Assembly: GCF_040183065.1 (NCBI RefSeq)
Contig: NC_091124.1
Span: forward strand, 94,196,501-94,260,500
Reading direction: 5' to 3'
From: Periplaneta americana
Lineage: Eukaryota; Arthropoda; Insecta; Blattodea; Blattidae
DNA length: 64,000 bases
In this document: positions 1-12,146 of the stretch, piece after piece
Numbering within the stretch: position 1 is the first letter of the stretch
Layout: every line of letters begins with the position of its first letter
Program-made: the position numbers and the translations under genes
Notes under the pieces: generated by a model
What the model saw: the letters and a program-made list of their open reading frames with translations, nothing else
Told to the model about the DNA's origin: nothing
The model's database searches: none

Positions 1-18
1 TTATCACAATGTCATCCC

Positions 19-285
19 TCAAAGATGTTGGCAGAACAAATTTCCGTCGAAATTCTTCGAAAAAAGCTGGTGTAGTCCCTCGAGCACCTATGAGCAAGCC
101 GAATACCTCAACGTCAATTAAGGCATATTTCAGCTTGAAATAGTTGACTGTAGGCTCATAGATCGACTTCTTCTCAAGGTGGACCTCGGCTGACTGATTA
201 CATTCTACTTCAAAACGTACCGTGGGGTCCACAATGATGCCTTGTTTAGTGTCTGTCTTTAAACTGTGATTCTCAATTAGATTTC
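19..285 (-). pseudogene. C-terminal relic of a non-LTR reverse transcriptase
   Basis: Read on the minus strand, this stretch is open from about 285 to a TGA at 19-21 and encodes a block with the pattern GIIVDPTVRFE, then EKKSIYEPTVNYFK, then VEVFGLLIGARGTTPAF. This is the arrangement seen at the extreme C-terminus of R2-like and related insect reverse transcriptases, after the polymerase domain, in the restriction-like endonuclease region. No methionine start is present and the frame closes upstream with a stop, so this is a 5'-truncated remnant. Assignment to an exact clade is inference from remembered family pattern. Confidence 0.5.
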
Positions 286-534
286 AGTTTAACAGTTGAC
301 AAATTTCATACAATATTAAAAAGAACTGTATTTCCTTAGATATTTAAATTATGAAGAAGTGTATTATAATGTTTTTATCGGTACTCTAGTTTTTAAATAA
401 TTTTGCATCATTATATTGACATTTTGCACTATATTAACTGCAATACTATATTCTAGCATCTATTACTGTTATGTATTTTCTTTCCTTCGTTTGTGTTGTT
501 TGTTCTGTTTTTTTCTTATTATGTATTTTGTGTA

Positions 535-587
535 TATATCTGTGCAAGCCACCTGTAATTGGAAGCCTGCTTCTGTTGGTGGTGGAT

Positions 588-647
<60 letters not shown>

Positions 648-648
648 G
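535..648 (+). repeat. Retroelement 3' tail ending in (AAAT)n
   Basis: About 50 bases of unique sequence (CACCTGTAATTGGAAGCCTG, then a GGTGGTGG stretch) run directly into about 14 tandem copies of AAAT. A unique 3' end fused to a short tandem tail is typical of non-LTR retrotransposons and SINEs. Nothing recognisable as coding lies between this and the relic at 19-285. Confidence 0.5.
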
Positions 649-859
649 AAGGTTCTATTTACACTTTTTATTGAAATTGAGTCATACAGAAAACCTTATA
701 TCTGACACTCAGATTTATCTCCTACAGCTATATTAATTTTATCCTCATAAATAATTTAGTTTCTTACGCAGAAATCGGTATACCTTTAAATGATAATATA
801 CATCAAATCATCCAAAACATATTTGATCTATAAAAAGAAATTTCAATTGCAGTAAAAAT

Positions 860-1640
860 TGGAAATACTTTATCACCTTGGAGGGAAATGAATTCAGGTG
901 TGTATAGCTGTAACTCGACATTTACATTTAGATTCATTAATCTTTGCAGATGACTTTGTTATACTTCTAGCCTCTACAGAAGATGACCTACAACGATCTG
1001 AACTTAATTTGCAATCATTAACATATAGGTATTCAATGAAAATGTCTACAGGCAAATATAAAGTTATGGCTTTTTACGGAAAAGAAGCAATACCAAGCAA
1101 AATTTGCATCACTAATAATCAAATATTAGTAACAGTAAATGAATTCAGTTATCTTGGATCAAAAATATCATTTATGGCAGAATCAGATATAAGAAACAAA
1201 ATTCTTAAATTTAATAACTCTATGGGTATCATGAACAGCATTATGAAACCGTCATTAGTCCAAAGGCTTACACGCCTCCGCAGTTATAAAATCTGTTCTA
1301 TGTTAATGCAGTGAGGCTTGGACCCTTAGGAGACGTGGTGAAAATCGCATTACTGCCAGTGAAATGAACTTCATGCGCCGTACAGCAGAATATATGAAAA
1401 GGGACAGGAAAAGAAAAGAATGTATCTTGAACGAACTCCAAATGATACCTGTTCTGGATCATATACATCAATGTCAAAGCAATTGGCTCCAATATGTAAA
1501 CCAAATATCAAACAATAGAATACCAAAAGCAATCCTGAATTATAATCCAAGAGGAAAAAGGTAGTTGGGACGTCTCAAAAACGATGGAAAGAAAACTTTG
1601 GTAGACTACAATCTGTGAGGATGATTATGATGACGTAGAA
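860..1640 (+). pseudogene. Non-LTR reverse transcriptase relic (palm to C-terminus)
   Basis: The first open segment (898-1314) carries the polymerase motif LIFADDFVIL, a FADD version of the catalytic YADD box, followed by the thumb pattern FSYLGSKIS typical of insect non-LTR elements. After a frame break near 1310 the similarity continues as the EMNFMRRTAEY, NWLQYV and NPRGKR blocks up to about 1565 and dissolves near 1640 beside a GATGAT-like tail. At least one frameshift and several stops make it non-functional. It resembles the relics at 25400-25660 and 57156-57816. Confidence 0.8.
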
Positions 1641-1649
1641 ATCTGTGGG

Positions 1650-4078
1650 AAAGGTTGTAACTTCAAAAGAACTTTCGATTTCGGAAAAAAACTTCTATCT
1701 ACATTATGCAGACAATCCTGCCTTTTGCCGTCTCTACTGGAACGAAGTACTTTAACTGCATATCAGAATTGGATTTTTTTACAACTGTATACTCTTCAAT
1801 ATCGGAAATGTTAATAATTTGCATTCATTACTGGTATGAATATTTTCAGAATATTAAGTATGCTCTTAGTTCGTGTATTATATTACAAGTCTTTATTTTA
1901 ATGCAGTCAGGTTACATATTATGGTGAAGAACAGCTGATGAGATTTCCTGTTCATTATCATGGATGATGTCATTAGCAATAAAAATTTATTATGAAATTT
2001 TAATCAGTACCCAAACCTTGAAACTGTAACAATGAAGTATTTTACAGCAGGCCACTCTTGTATTATTAGCGTGTGTGAATTCTGGTCATCCACTTAATTT
2101 GCTAGGCTGCTACAGGGTGTAAATAAAAACATCCTTATAAAGTGATTGACTTTGTGCCTGAAGATTTTAAAGATTTTCACAATACCAGCAAACATTTCGA
2201 TTTCAAGAAGCTTCCATTTTCACAAGTTAAATAGTTGAAGTTCGGGAAAGAACATAATATATTTAATGTGGGATTCAAGTTAAATTTTGACGATACTGAA
2301 TTTCAGGTAGTAAATGCAAGGTGCCTGAAAACTATAAATGATCGAATATATTCCACCTTTCTTTCAATATGCAATTATTGTTTATAATATAGTCCTAAAC
2401 GTAGTAAAAAGAAGGTTCCACATATAAATTTATGTTAAAATACTCGTAGATGCCTCATGAAGACAGAAAATATTACGGGAGTTTGATTAAAACAGTAAAT
2501 AACTTTCCATTATTAAAAAAACTACTAATTATTTTTTTTCTATTTGTTACTCTTCAATTCAGTTTATAAAATTCTGTCAGTAAAGACACTGATGCCATGC
2601 ATACCTAAGTTTTATTAACCATTCTTAAAATAATTTTAAAGTATTAACAATTGAAGGGATGAGAATGAGATAGTCCAAAGCCACACTTTTAACAAAAATG
2701 GCTTTTTTGTGTGGGTTCATTTCTTACACATATGAGAAAGCTACTATTAAAATATGAGAAAAGTTACTCAACGAATGACGTAGACAAAGTACCATATATG
2801 CCGAAGAAATTATGATATCGCACCTAATAACATTGGACTCTAAACCTTCAACAGTTCTCCTGTACAATTTTGTCTGTATAGCTTAGTACTATATTCTCAC
2901 CCTTTCAATTAAGGCTTCCTGTCATAATATAAATACCTTGTTTTTATTTATTTTTGAATTCGAAGATTATTTTATCTCAGTTCTAATGTATCGTTAATAA
3001 TAACTTCAGTATGGACTATAACATTGCAAGTAGAATTTTTAAATGGTTTACAAAAACAATGAAAAACTAATAGAAGGCAAAGTTAGTCCATATTTACTTT
3101 GAAATTTCATTTTTCACAAATTTGTCGCTTACAGCGTTGTCATAGACCGTGCTTCAATTCACTTGATGCTATAATACCAATTCTCAGTTCTAAGTATTAA
3201 TTTTAATTTTAATTCACCTCTAAAATTTGTTAATAATAATGTATAAGTCTTCAGATATAATTTCCACTCTTGTCATTTTCTCTTCATAGATTCTGACAAC
3301 TCCTCACTTGAAAAACATTTTTCAGCGTAAAAAGTTTCTATCTGCAAAATGATCATTTCAGCTATGGGAATATAGTAGACCTTCGATTATGAAAATCCTA
3401 TCAGAGACGGTCCCTCTTAATGAGAGCATATGACAAAATTTCAGAAGAATTTAATTAAAAAATGGCAAATATTTTTAAATACAAATTACAATGCTCTCTC
3501 TTGAAAAATTATATAAAATACAGGTAGAAACTTTTGTATTCTCACATCAAGAAATGTAATTTTTTCATCAACACGAAATAAAGACCAAGAAGTATAACTG
3601 CTTCGAAATAATTTTAATAAATCTATATGTAATATATGGTATTATAAACAGGATATTTTCAGCATAAGCGTCTCAATTTTTGTGAATTTCAGGTGAATTT
3701 ACAGAATTACTAAAATGGCACTCAATATGTCAATGGAGTCCTTTTACCGCAATGTAACGATATTCGAAAATAATGTCAAAATCCCTTGCCTTTAATTCTC
3801 AGTTGTCAATCAGTGAAGTGTGCTTAAGCAATTAGAGTCCTACCGACATTCGTTTCCTTCTCCTCACCTAAAGCGAAGGAATATTCAAATTCCAAAAGTT
3901 CTGTTTTATAATATGAATATTTTAACAATGTAACAAGTGCGACCAGAAACTTCTGGTATTGAATGTATGTTTATCTGTGAATTATTTCAGAAGTCTTTAA
4001 AAACCATGTTTGCATCCTCAATATCAATAGAAGTAGTCTTCCCAAGCCAAGAAACATTTCTCATGTATTATACTTTCA
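1650..4078. other. AT-rich stretch with no recognised feature
   Basis: I find no convincing coding similarity, tandem array or long inverted repeat here. The short open frames (for example 1706-1927) have no family pattern and probably reflect chance. Confidence 0.4.
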
Positions 4079-4275
4079 GTGCACCGCTGTGGAGAAATAT
4101 CTGATCTGGGTTCAAATTCTGGTTGGAACAAGTTACCTGGTAAAGATTGTTTTCCAAAGTTTTCTCTCAGCCAATTCAAGCAGAATTGCTGGGTAACTTT
4201 CGGCATTGGACTTCGAACTCATTTCGTCATCAGAATTACACTTCATAATTTTCGTTTCTTTCCCATATTTCGGAC
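4079..4275 (+). repeat. tRNA-derived SINE, family A, diverged copy
   Basis: It begins with GTGCACCGCTGTGGAG, has a B-box-like GGGTTCAAATTC, and then the family A body: CAAGTTACCTGG and GCTGGGTAACTTTCGGC, followed by GGACTTCGAACTCATTTCG. The same ordered blocks recur at 23662-23925 and 48051-48310. This copy is weakly conserved and its 3' end fades near 4275. Confidence 0.65.
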
Positions 4276-4924
4276 TTTCTCCGATGTAGAGCCGGTCGTG
4301 GGACGTCACCGAACTTAGACTGTAATAATATTACAGTCATTAGTTGCTGAGAATGGTGCTATGTACCGTAGGCTTTTTCTTTGGGATCGTAGGGTCCGTG
4401 GGATTTGGAGTTGAGTGACTGAGATGATGCCTACGCGGGAAAGGAATATGGGAATTCGGGGGCGGTCCGAGGAGGAATTCATAGCGCGAGGGGCTTAGTG
4501 TACACCATTCTATTTCGAGTAGTAAACTGGGCCTATGGAAGCGGCCGACTGGCGAGGGCAGTCGGGGATTAGATCATACTTTCAAGACTCGTCAGGATCA
4601 ACTCCAGAAATTCTCATGGTTACTGATGCAGTGGAAAATTTGCGTTTGGAGTTCTTCTGACACGAAAATTATGGAGTGTAATAGCTTTCTGTTGGTTTCT
4701 TTCATGATTACTGTAAATATTTGAAACTCACGAAACAAATTGCAGAAGAAACGGAGTATCCAGAAAAATACTGCAACTAGCTTCTGTATCCAACACAAAT
4801 TCATACCTGGACTTGACGAATTAGAATCCAAGTCTCAGATGCTCTGATGTTTGACTAATAATACCAATTAATAATTATACATGTACATAATAGTAAGAAT
4901 AATAATAATACTTTCAGTGTTTTA
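4276..4924. other. Locally GC-richer stretch, no feature recognised
   Basis: About 4330-4570 is clearly richer in G+C than its surroundings. I see no gene or repeat pattern. It may be the remains of an old element. Confidence 0.3.
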
Positions 4925-5090
4925 TTTTACGATGCTTTATCAATTGTTATGGTTATCTAGAGTCTGAATGATATGAAGGTGCTAAAGCTAACGAAATGAG
5001 TCCAAGATCCAGTGCCGAAAGTTTTACCCAGTATTTGCTGTTACTGGATTGAGGGAAAACCTAGGAAAAAACCTCAACCAGGTAACTTTT
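4925..5090 (-). repeat. tRNA-derived SINE, family A, 5'-truncated
   Basis: On the minus strand this reads from the CAACCAGG-type pyrimidine block through the diagnostic GAGTC...CGGCA region to the GATAAAGCATCGTAAAATAA end. The tRNA-like head with A and B boxes is absent, so it is a 5'-truncated copy of the family found at 23662-23925. Confidence 0.65.
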
Positions 5091-7419
5091 TCTGTATTAT
5101 TACAAACACACGTACCAACACAATCCTGAACCTATTTCAGTGAATAAGAAAGTTAAGGTGAGAATTCACAACGACATATCCGAACTGTAGCAGACTGGGA
5201 CAAGTATAATAGGCCTGTTGCATTTCTATTTCTACGTGTTTAATTCAAGTAAACAGTTACAAATGAACTTATTATAAATTAAGCGCTAAAGAACAAAATT
5301 ATATATTAACACTATTTTCTAGAACACACAGATAAATTTACACTCGAAAGCACAAAAGCTAAAACAAATTCCACAAGCGTTCGCCAGAAAACAGATTCCG
5401 CTCACATAAATGAAGTAAGACTTTACTGTTATAAATACCGACGAGGAAATAATTTGTACATTTCCTCTACATCGAGCGTGGGACGTTTTATGTTCCCAGT
5501 AGCGACAGCAAGATTAGACCATTAGTATACAGCTCACTTCCATTAAATGCAGCTGAGTTTAGTTCGTGTCAATGCAGTACACATCAGAACAGCGAATCTT
5601 CATTTATGCTACCTGTACGTATATTAGGAAGAAATCGTAGACATCATATTTATGCAGGAATATTCTGGCTTTCAACAACCTTCTGATTCAACACTTCAGA
5701 ATTGAATAAAAAAACAAGAGAAACCGGTTCACGTTTAAATAAACAAAGAAGACGCATAAATCGCGTGAATAGTCTCCCACATATTCGTCAAGAAATACTG
5801 TATAGCTTAACAGCCAGGTGTAAATAAATGTATCCAAGAAATCAACTTGGAAAGCAACGAAATTGTTAAAGTTAAAACCTTATTAGACAAGTCATTCATA
5901 AATTGAATGACACTTTTATCGATACGAAATCTGGCTTGTGTCCGGAAATCTTTTCAAAAGATGTGAAATTGTATTAGAGAGAATGATTAACAGTTCTAAC
6001 TATTAAATTAAATCTATATTGTAATGTACCGGTACAAGTCGCGAGACTTTATTACTCAAAGCAGACACTATGAATCGCCACTAAGTGGGCTGCTACTTGT
6101 CCATGTCATTTTTCTAACGGCCAAGTATTAAACGCAACCTGTTTTCAGGCGTACACCCGTTAGTTAAAAATCCAGGGGATCCGGATGTAACAGGAGATTT
6201 ACATCGCTGTCACAGAACATTGTCTCTTGTATTTTGATTTGTCTGTAGTATCTTAAGCTGTGACTCTTTACCATGCTGATCTCATAACCAAGGAGACTCA
6301 CTGCTCGTCATGTCTAACATTGTTTTCATAACAGTGAAAAAGTTTGTGTAGAATAGAAAAATAAATTCGAATTTTCTCAAGGATAGAAAGCAATAACTAT
6401 ACAACATTATATTCCATGTCCTTTCAATCTAGTGACAGCATTTCCTGCTACAGACACAGTTTATTAGCCTTCAATTGTCTTCATATATCTGGAAATTCCT
6501 CGTCTTCTACCGGCTTGCCTCTCTCCTGTCAACATAAACGTCACAGATAAATGTAAGGTTTACTCAGTGTCAGAAAGACTCCATCGTCTTGCCTGACCTT
6601 TGATTGTAGTCATATACAGTACTTACGACCGGTTTCATCAACCTTCATTAAATGTGCTATAGCAAGTGTTTTACTAACAAACATTTAATTATTGTTCAAT
6701 AGTTATTTAAATATTACTTAATCGACGTTAGAGTTTTGTTAAGAAAACTCTTGTTAAATCATATTTTTCATGTTGGTCCGTAGCATCTAACAGGACACGA
6801 TCATATTGTACTGTTATGAACGCGCCCAAGGTCACGCTTTTTGTTAGCGTTTTGTTTTATATGACTCTGATCTCAATTGCTTGCATTCTAAAATCTACGT
6901 TATTTGCCAACTCAGAATTATTAACAAATTGACATCACATATAGAACTACTTTGCACATTTATTGAAAAATATCTTTTTTGATTGCGAAATATTTGACCC
7001 ATATTACCCCCAGACGATTAAATTTTAACATTAGTGCAGTCTATTGCACCCAAACCTATTCCAGAGGTCGTCGCCATTCTCTGAAATGGGTTACGAGTAA
7101 GCAATGCATGGCAATATGCACCCTCGTGAGGGAGGAAGCATACCCGCCAGTAGCCTCGGATGCACGCTGGTGCTGTAAGAGACCTGCGGGTTAGAGACGC
7201 TAGCCCGAGAGTGCAGTGTTCTGATGACCGCTGCCCTATTCCATTTACCACTAGCTTGTAGTTGCCTTTGAAAAGCCTACTCTCCCAAATATTAAACTGA
7301 AATGAGCCTAAGGATAAAATCTTAAACCAATGAATAATTGGAGTTACAAGTAGGTCTCTATTAGTTGGGTATTATAACCTGTCTTCTATTTCTTGTAACA
7401 CTTTTGCTGCAACTATTAT
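5091..7419. other. No recognised feature
   Basis: Mostly AT-rich sequence without coding similarity. About 7040-7250 is richer in G+C and has overlapping short open frames on both strands, but neither translation has a recognisable pattern. Confidence 0.35.
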
Positions 7420-7670
7420 ATGAAGAGCCCACTGCACGAAAGATGGATGTCATTTGGAATACATTTTGCAGGAGAAGCAATTGAAAGTTTGAAATGCTTA
7501 GCGCTCAAAGCTTAACTGTGATTTTCCGATCATTACTGGACAATGACTATCAGTGTTAATGCCACGTAACTCTGTATGTACCTTCTATATGGCTTAAGCT
7601 ATGCATTGACAGTCTTGGTTCATTTTCGACAAGAAAGTGACATCCATCATTCCTGCAGTGGACTCTTCAT
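7420..7670. mobile_element. Fold-back element (MITE-like)
   Basis: The left end ATGAAGAGCCCACTGCACGA continues to GATGGATGTCA. The right end, read on the other strand, is ATGAAGAGTCCACTGCAGGA continuing to the same GATGGATGTCA. These are terminal inverted repeats of roughly 33 bp with three mismatches around a 185-bp interior with no coding capacity. A small non-autonomous DNA transposon is the simplest reading. Target duplication is unclear because the flanks are both TATAT-rich. Confidence 0.65.
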
Positions 7671-8154
7671 ATATTATATACCTCTCCAAAAACTTCTGTT
7701 CAGATAGTTAACGTAATAATTTCTTCTTCTCTTTCACCATTTAAACAACCAGCATATAACAATTATTATACATGGAAAATACTTTCACCGGCTGCCATTT
7801 CAAACAGTAACTTAAAATGTGCAATAAGTGATGAATAATTGGCACTTATATTAAAACAGTTGTTAAACTTAACTAGGGCTGCCAACCCTCCCGTATTTCC
7901 CGAGATCTTCCGTATTTGCCCTTAATTTTTAACAATCTCCCGGCTCCCGTATTTTTCTTCTCTTCGAACATTTTTCTCTCTTATTTCTGTTTAATGTAAA
8001 AATCATTAGCGGTATTCTAAACATTAGATTTTGCCGTGATTGATGACTGTTAACATGATGAATTTTGTTGTTCAAGAGATGCATTAAAATGCGCAGTTTT
8101 TTAGAAGGTATTGTTTGCCAGAAATGAGTTTTAGTGTTCATCTATTTAAAATCA

Positions 8155-8203
<49 letters not shown>
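8155..8203 (+). repeat. (AAT)n microsatellite
   Basis: About 16 uninterrupted AAT repeats. The poly-asparagine open frame that crosses it is a translation artefact of the repeat. Confidence 0.95.
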
Positions 8204-9650
8204 TAAATTTGGAAAAACTGGCTAGTTTTATTGTATGCAAACCAAGTGGTAATGCTCATACAAAGAGGGCGTTTTATCTCATAACAGTAATTGAACAGGT
8301 ATTCGAAACAGGAGCACGACACATCTAATCAAAATTTTCAATTTCAATTCATCCTACCAAGATCTTTATGTAACCCAAAAGAAAAAATCAAGGGTTTTAA
8401 ATCTGGAGACCTAGCCGGTCATTCTATTGGCCACGTCGACCAATCCAATGTCCAGGGAACTGTTCGTCCAGTCTGCTGCAACATTTCTGTGGCTTTACCT
8501 ACCAGAATGAATGATATCAATTCCTTCCTTTTTCGATAATGTCATCACGAAAATCAAGAAATTTGTTATAGGAAAGCTTCAAATAATCACAACAATGTAT
8601 TGAAACTGTCACAGGTTAACCAAACAGTAAAGAAGGAAAAGTTAATTACTAGAATTGCATAAAAACTCCTTTTCCAAAGCCTCCTTAGTACCGTACCATG
8701 TTACAAAATATCTGTAGATGCAGTAACTAATGTTTGTGTCATTATTATAGTTATCTTTAAATAACTTTAAAACGATTAGAGATATCTCAAAGCGGATTGC
8801 ACCATTGTTTTTCTCAGAAAATTTCACATGATTGTGAGTACCTACATGACCACATTTCCATTTAAAATTTCAAAGTTGCATTGAAAATGGCGGCTTTTGA
8901 GATAGCTGAGGGCTAGAATCGAATGTGTCACTGGTGCAGAATTTGGTCTTACAAATACTGGTAACACCTATAATAATCGAAAATCAAGCATATGGAAGAT
9001 ATTTATATGGTTCCAGACTTTTGATTCACCCTATATTTATATGTCTCTTCCGTAAAGTCATACTGTATTCTAGGTCTGAAAATTCTTGGACGTCTTACAA
9101 ATATATATATATATATTTTTTTTTTTCACTCTAGATGAGGAATCCACATCTACAACATTATTTTAAAACAAATATACAGGTACTGTATTACTTTCAAAAA
9201 TATATTCTCCTACTTTTATAAATCTCTATTAACTGATAATGGACTACTAATTAAGAGTCTAAATTAGCAGTACTCACGTTTTATGAAACAGCATTGTTGC
9301 TACACTGCTAAATAATACTCCTAAATATAGGCTCTACACTGCTAACTACTATTTCACACTATTATTTTTATGACACTAGTTTATAGTTTTAGTAGACTGC
9401 TAATTTCATGAAACGGCCAGGACCTACAATGTTTAATGCTCTGTATGTCAGATACAAAATTTTGTAGTTAAGTTCTTGTTCCAAAAAACGCCTTGCTTAA
9501 CCTTTTCAGATTTCAAAATATTAACGCAATCTATTAATATTTCTTTAAAACAATATTCTCGTTAGAATTAAATGGTCCCTTTCATCCCTTTTGTTTCTTA
9601 CCCCTAAAAACTAATATTGCGCTTACAAATGCCTCAGAACTTTCCCCGTG
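8204..9650. other. No recognised feature
   Basis: AT-rich sequence with a short (AT)n run near 9100 and no coding similarity that I can identify. Confidence 0.35.
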
Positions 9651-10126
9651 GTCTCAGAGCGTGTTCCGAATTTCAGCGCTGAGCAATCTGATGGCATCAC
9701 GTTGTTCCGAATTTCAACGATGACTCCACCGGTGTGGTACCGGTTCCATCAGCTTGCAGAGGTGGTGGCAGTATCCATCAGTCTCCATCAGTGAATCGAA
9801 TGACATCGTGCTCTGTTGTGTCATGGCGGTTTGTTCTGCTGTATTGTTTGTAATGTGCACAATGTAAAAAAATATGTTAATAGGTTATGAACGAACATGT
9901 CAACGGACCAGTTATTATTACTGAGTCAAGAAATAAATTGTTCATGCTCTCTTTCCTTTGAGCCAGATGAAAGTATAGAAATTTGGCAAAATCTTGCTAG
10001 CATAGCACATACAACAACTTTTACAGCTGCCATTCCAATCTTCCAGCAGTTTTGTTCCTATTTCGCTGCAGCGTGACGTCACTGATGTCACCGGTCCGGT
10101 GAGATTCGGAATACGCTGTCAGAGAC
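9651..10126. mobile_element. Possible DNA element with imperfect terminal inverted repeats
   Basis: The left end GTCTCAGAGCGTGTTCCGAA matches the right end on the opposite strand, GTCTCTGACAGCGTATTCCG, allowing a 2-base indel, and both continue to CGAATxTCA. The interior holds GC-rich inverted pieces such as CACCGGTGTGG. No transposase and no clear target duplication are visible. Confidence 0.4.
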
Positions 10127-10740
10127 TGAGAGTCCGTACCTTCGCCCTTGATTGCACCTTGGTTCAGTAATTTGCTCACGTGTATCGAACGTGTTTTTGA
10201 CAAGAAATGCTTATTTGAATGAGAGATTCGCCATCAGCGGCCACACTGTCCTGCCGAAAAAAGTGTGAAACAAAAAATCACAACGAAAAGTAGACACAAT
10301 TCTGGAGAATAAGGTTACGGCAAAGAGAACTAGACGACAAGGATAAGACGGGGACGATTGAGAGACTGCAAGGTGAAAAACGAGGAGAATACAAGAATAC
10401 AAATGAAAAATGTCTCCTGATTTCTTATAAAATACATGTTCTTCTTTCTTAATGAAGTGCTCACTACCAAATTCTCCTATTAGGGCACTGATTTCAAAGC
10501 GACCAGCTTTGTTTTGTTTTCGCATGTTCGCTGAACAGCAGACCTGAACTTTGTAGTAGGGTTGGGTGCCGCCGTTAGACTCACTAAAAACCTACACTGT
10601 TGCGGGATCCTCTGATTAAGGTTCTGGCTGATATGTAGGCCTACATCTATTACCAGGCAGTACATCTCACTTGACAATATGTGTCAGAGGAAGAACAATA
10701 CATTGTTGATATGCGTCTGAAGTCTGACTAGTGTAATATG

Positions 10741-10893
10741 TAGTTAGTCGGCGATATAAGAAATGGAGGGGAAAGGAATTGGCCAGCCTACTTCATTATC
10801 TCCTGGCCTAGTTGCCTCATAAGTGGTGCCTTCTTAGTATCACTTGTGAGGTTCAGACCTGCCTTCGGACAGTTGACTAAACAACAACAACTG
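10741..10893 (+). repeat. Short interspersed repeat, family E
   Basis: It begins with TAGTTAGTCGGCGATATAAG, has a GGAGGGGAAAGGAA block and a CATTATCTCCTGGCC core, and ends TTCGGACAGTTGACTAAACA followed by an (AAC)n tail. A second copy in the same orientation lies at 60493-60633. The simple tail suggests retroposition. No tRNA boxes are evident. Confidence 0.65.
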
Positions 10894-11419
10894 TTGCGAG
10901 CCGCTTAGGCTTTAGATAAACAAACGCCGGACTCTCATGATAAGATGCCTTGATAAGGGTATTTTCTTGTAACAGACATAGTTATTAGTCATTTAGTCAT
11001 GTTTTTAACAACTCGCTGAGAGAGTAGGGTTGTTAACTATTTAAAGTGTTCGCGATATCTATTCTCTGTATAGTTTTACATATAAGTCGAAGAATGTATT
11101 AACTTCCGACTTTGCCTGGGGTGCCCTACAGTGGTGGATCTACAAGTCGCATTTTACTGGTGATGAAATTATGGTGGAATGTGGCAGGTGAAAAGGGAGT
11201 AGGGCGCTAAATTAGTTATTTTCCAACACAAATTCTATTTGCAGTCGCAGGCATTTAAACGTGTCTTCAGTGTGGAAATCAAACGCTTTGAATATCTGGT
11301 TAACGGTGCATCTCATTTAGGGGAAAAAAAAGTATAAAAACAATAGAAAATTTGCATTTAAACATTACGAAACACATTTTTACGGTGAAATACTTACAAT
11401 ACAAAAAATGCAAAATTAA

Positions 11420-11935
11420 CTTTGAGATGGATTAAAAAAAAAGTAGTCCTAATAATTTTATCAGACTTCATATCAGCTACAGAAGCAAGAGTAAAAGCAG
11501 ATGACAATGGAACAAGGGTTTTCTGCAAATTTATCCAGGATAGCCTTATACAGAATATGGATAAGAAAGTAGTAATTATATGGATTTCTTCACACTGTGA
11601 CTTGGCGGATAATGAAATGAATCTGCCAGGAGAATAATATACACAAAAGTTAGGCATGCAAATGAAAACCGACTGAAACAAGCATCTGAGAACAAGAAGT
11701 GGAAAAAAATGATATAAAGACCCCAAACTCACACCGCAATCGCCAAGAAAATCATCAATTGCCGCCTTCAGACTACTCACAGATCATGACTCTTGCGAAA
11801 CACTTCCAAAAGGATGGCATATTTCCTTCAGCTAACTGCACCTTATGTGGCAATGAAGTCGAAACGGAGTCTAGACAGCAAAAGCGAGTGAAACCTGCAT
11901 TACCGCCAAATATTGGCGAGCTAGACTGTGAATAG
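11420..11935 (+). pseudogene. Jockey/I-like retrotransposon 3' relic (RNase H region)
   Basis: Translation at 11422-11637 shows degenerate RNase H features: VVLIILSDFISATEA (in place of the usual TDS.SA pattern) and KKVVIIWISSHCDLADNE, matching the conserved W-IPSH--I-GNE block. Downstream, in another frame, HFQKDGIFPSANCTLCGNEV matches the C-terminal CxxC block that follows RNase H in insect non-LTR elements. The frame breaks and the missing second D of the active site show it is dead. Confidence 0.7.
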
Positions 11936-12146
11936 TTAAAAAACAAAACAGCACATTCGAAACCAACCAACAAACCACATTACGATAAAAACAGAGTAGA
12001 AACAAAAGTAAAAGAAGGCAATATGTAGATACAGACAAATATCTCTACTTACAGATTATACTAACTCAGAAATATTTTCGCAATTTAAAACACCTTATGT
12101 ACCTACCACATTGTTTTTTTTTTCTGCAAGTCAATGTTTTCCTGGT

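Noticed and set aside
7870-7935. Possible hAT element end (GGCTGCCAACCCTCCCGTAT)
   Set aside because: No matching inverted end or target duplication was found nearby, so no boundaries can be given.
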